Translations under genes and position numbers: made by a program
The notes under the pieces: model-generated
What the model saw: only the letters and a program-made list of their open reading frames with translations
The model's database searches: none
What the model was told of the DNA's origin: nothing
Origin: an uncultured Bacteroidota bacterium
GTDB lineage: Bacteria; Bacteroidota; Bacteroidia; Chitinophagales; Chitinophagaceae
Direction of reading: 5' to 3'
Assembly (NCBI GenBank): GCA_946479055.1
Contig: CAMLEX010000229.1
Coordinates: 1 to 7,470 of the forward strand
Length of the DNA: 7,470 nt
Shown: in pieces, positions 5,827 to 7,470 of the stretch
Position numbering within the stretch: the first letter of the stretch is position 1
Layout of the letters: every line of letters begins with the position of its first letter

Positions 5827-6795
5827 TTGAGAGAAGCCCTTTTTATAAAGAAGAACCGGGATCGCTGGCTGAAAAATCAACATATGCCGGCCGAAGATGC
5901 GGATGAAATGGCAAAAGACTTTACCCAACTGGTAGATGATTTGGCTTATGCCAAAACTTTTTATCCATCAAGTAAGGTAACAAAGTATATCAATAGTGAA
6001 GCATCGAAGATATACCTGAATATTTATAAGAACCGTAAGGAGGAATCCAACAGGGTAATTGATTTTTGGAAACATGATCTGCCACTGACGATCCGTAAAC
6101 ATCATAGGGTTGTTTTATTCGCATTTATTATATTCCTTGTATTCTTTGGTATCGGTTTTTTTGTCTCCAAACAAGATGAAGGGGTAGCAAGAGGATTTTT
6201 TGGTGATGGTTATGTAGATCAAACATTGGAAAATATCGACAAGGGAAATCCTTTTGGAATTTATGAATCAGGGAATCCAATATTGAGCTGGCTCCACCTG
6301 ATGATCCATAATATCAGGGTATCCTTGCTCATGTTTGCATCCGGTATTTTTTCAGGTATTCCAAGTTTGTATTTGCTGTCCCAAAATGCGGCTATGGTTG
6401 GCATTTTCGATCAGTTCTTTGCTGCGAAAGGGTTGGGTATTCAATTCTTTCTGGTTGTGTTTGTTCATGGCACACTGGAATTGACAGCTATCATTATATC
6501 CGGCGCTGCAGGTTTGATATTGGGAAAAAGTTTTTTATTTCCCGGTACCATTAAACGGATTGATGCATTAAAACAAGGAGCGAAAGACGGTGTGAAAATC
6601 ATGATTGGCCTGATGCCGGTATTTGCATTGGCAGCTTTTTTTGAAGGTGTTATCACCCGACTGTACAATGATATTTCAGTGTTAACTACTATTGTTACTT
6701 CATTATCGGTTGTATTTGTTATCTGGTATTTTGTTGTCTACCCAATCCGGCTTGGGCGAAAGATGACTGCACAATTTAACGGGGAGGATGCATAA
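5827..6795 (+). CDS. SpoIIM/DUF95-like integral membrane protein (TTG start)
   Basis: The 322-residue protein belongs to the stage II sporulation protein M-like family, found widely in non-sporulating bacteria, so a sporulation role should not be assumed. A soluble helical N-terminal part (about 1-90) is followed by hydrophobic segments at about 93-113, 160-185, 205-233, 256-277 and 284-305. Family features seen are HNIRVSLLMFASGIFSGIPS (161-180), HGTLELTAI (214-222) followed by SGAAGLILG (225-233), and EGVITR (273-278). The start is TTG: no ATG or GTG lies in frame upstream before the TAA at 5770, the first internal ATG is codon 20, and REALFIKKNRDRW fits the family N-terminus as I know it. 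No Shine-Dalgarno site is seen. The stop codon is directly followed by the next gene's start. It probably acts with its RDD and DUF4129 neighbours in the inner membrane; the role is unknown. Confidence 0.9.
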   Translation: MREALFIKKNRDRWLKNQHMPAEDADEMAKDFTQLVDDLAYAKTFYPSSKVTKYINSEASKIYLNIYKNRKEESNRVIDFWKHDLPLTIRKHHRVVLFAFIIFLVFFGIGFFVSKQDEGVARGFFGDGYVDQTLENIDKGNPFGIYESGNPILSWLHLMIHNIRVSLLMFASGIFSGIPSLYLLSQNAAMVGIFDQFFAAKGLGIQFFLVVFVHGTLELTAIIISGAAGLILGKSFLFPGTIKRIDALKQGAKDGVKIMIGLMPVFALAAFFEGVITRLYNDISVLTTIVTSLSVVFVIWYFVVYPIRLGRKMTAQFNGEDA

Positions 6796-7470
6796 GTGCT
6801 AAGCGAAAAGAAAAAATATTATGCCAGCGTAATCCTGAAAAGGATTGGAATAATCATTCTTTTCCTTTCTCTCAATATACTTCTTCATGCACAATCCGAT
6901 CCGCTACAACAAAAAGATAAAGAATGGACTGATACTATAAAAGAATTAAGATATGAGCTAGATACAACAACGCAGGGAGAGCAGCCGGCCGACACCATTA
7001 AAGAAGATGAGTATGCAGTTGAATTAAATGAAGAAAATAAAGATGAGAAGGAATATTTTCTGCGGAAAGAATTCACCGGTGGATTGCCCGATACGCTAAG
7101 GTTTCGCAGGTTGCCTGATAATACAATAAATGCATTGCGGGAAGATAAAGCGTTCTGGTATGCGAATGAGACGTTTAAAAAAAAGGAAAAGAAAAAAGAG
7201 AGAGCTAGTTTTACCGGCCATCCTTTTTTTCAAACCGTATTATGGTTTATGATCATTGGCGGGTTCGTCACCTTTCTTATTCTCTATCTCTACAACAGTA
7301 ATGCCGCTTTGTTCAGGAAGAGCAGTAGTATCGCAGATAAAGAAATGGATGCTGCAGAAACAAGTGATATCTTCACTATCAATTACCAGAAAGAAATCGA
7401 TAAAGCGGTTGGTATGAGTAATTACCGGCTGGCAGTACGTCTCATGTTCCTGCGGCTACTCCGCAACCTT
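6796..7470 (+). CDS. DUF4129-type membrane protein, N-terminal part (GTG start, partial at right edge)
   Basis: The frame is open from a GTG at 6796 to the window edge (225 codons). No ATG is available in frame near the 5' end. The GTG gives a sensible signal peptide: KKK at 5-7, hydrophobic 17-30, and LLHAQ, with likely cleavage between Ala32 and Gln33. A charged, Glu/Lys/Asp-rich region follows (34-95), then the motif EDKAFWYANETF (116-127), a Lys/Glu patch (128-141) and one membrane segment (about 144-166). The last part, IDKAVGMSNYRLAVRLMFLRLLRNL (201-225), reads like the start of the DUF4129 domain, whose Ala-Val-Arg-Leu and Leu-Arg-Leu-Leu pattern I recognise. The start directly abuts the SpoIIM-like stop in the same frame, so the two genes are surely co-transcribed and probably translationally coupled. 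The family usually sits upstream of DUF4350, MoxR and DUF58 genes. Confidence 0.82.
   Translation, partial: MLSEKKKYYASVILKRIGIIILFLSLNILLHAQSDPLQQKDKEWTDTIKELRYELDTTTQGEQPADTIKEDEYAVELNEENKDEKEYFLRKEFTGGLPDTLRFRRLPDNTINALREDKAFWYANETFKKKEKKKERASFTGHPFFQTVLWFMIIGGFVTFLILYLYNSNAALFRKSSSIADKEMDAAETSDIFTINYQKEIDKAVGMSNYRLAVRLMFLRLLRNL

Overview
The window looks like chromosomal DNA of a Bacteroidota member, most likely a Chitinophagaceae-type genome. The reasons are an AT-rich sequence, start codons with no Shine-Dalgarno site, TAnnTTTG-type -7 promoter words, a secreted protein whose signal peptide ends in an AQ motif, an archaeal/eukaryote-type prolyl-tRNA synthetase, an OMPP1/FadL-like barrel and a family of small membrane proteins that I associate with this phylum. 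The genus assignment is inference. No tRNA, rRNA, CRISPR array, insertion sequence or phage gene was seen.

Left part (1-1455, minus strand): a 5' fragment of an outer-membrane beta-barrel protein (start at 611, running off the left edge) lies downstream of a 246-residue lipoprotein with a Tyr/Asn/Trp-rich middle and a 15-serine run near its C-terminus. A 10-bp perfect inverted repeat separates them.

Centre-left (1456-3271): a 294-bp divergent intergenic region carries a candidate promoter for the lipoprotein and two degenerate 7-nt tandem repeat tracts in front of proS. proS is complete and is followed by a clear hairpin terminator.

Centre (3278-4804): three consecutive small membrane proteins (139, 142 and 159 residues) are diverged copies of one family (tentatively DUF5362). 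They probably form one operon, starting with a perfect TAAATTTG word and ending at a weak terminator shared with the convergent gene.

Right part (4799-7470): an RDD-family membrane protein (minus) is divergent from a SpoIIM/DUF95-like membrane protein (plus), which is followed with no spacing by the 5' part of a DUF4129-type membrane protein. This is a familiar Bacteroidota neighbourhood, usually continuing into DUF4350, MoxR-type AAA+ ATPase and DUF58 genes, so the next genes beyond the right edge can be predicted. The divergent spacer holds a GC-rich palindromic element resembling intergenic repeats of this phylum. Both plus-strand genes appear to use non-ATG starts (TTG, GTG).

I see no wholly new system. 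The best leads are the tandem membrane-protein family, the heptad repeats at the proS start, the palindromic element, and the in-frame stop/start junction between the SpoIIM-like and DUF4129 genes.
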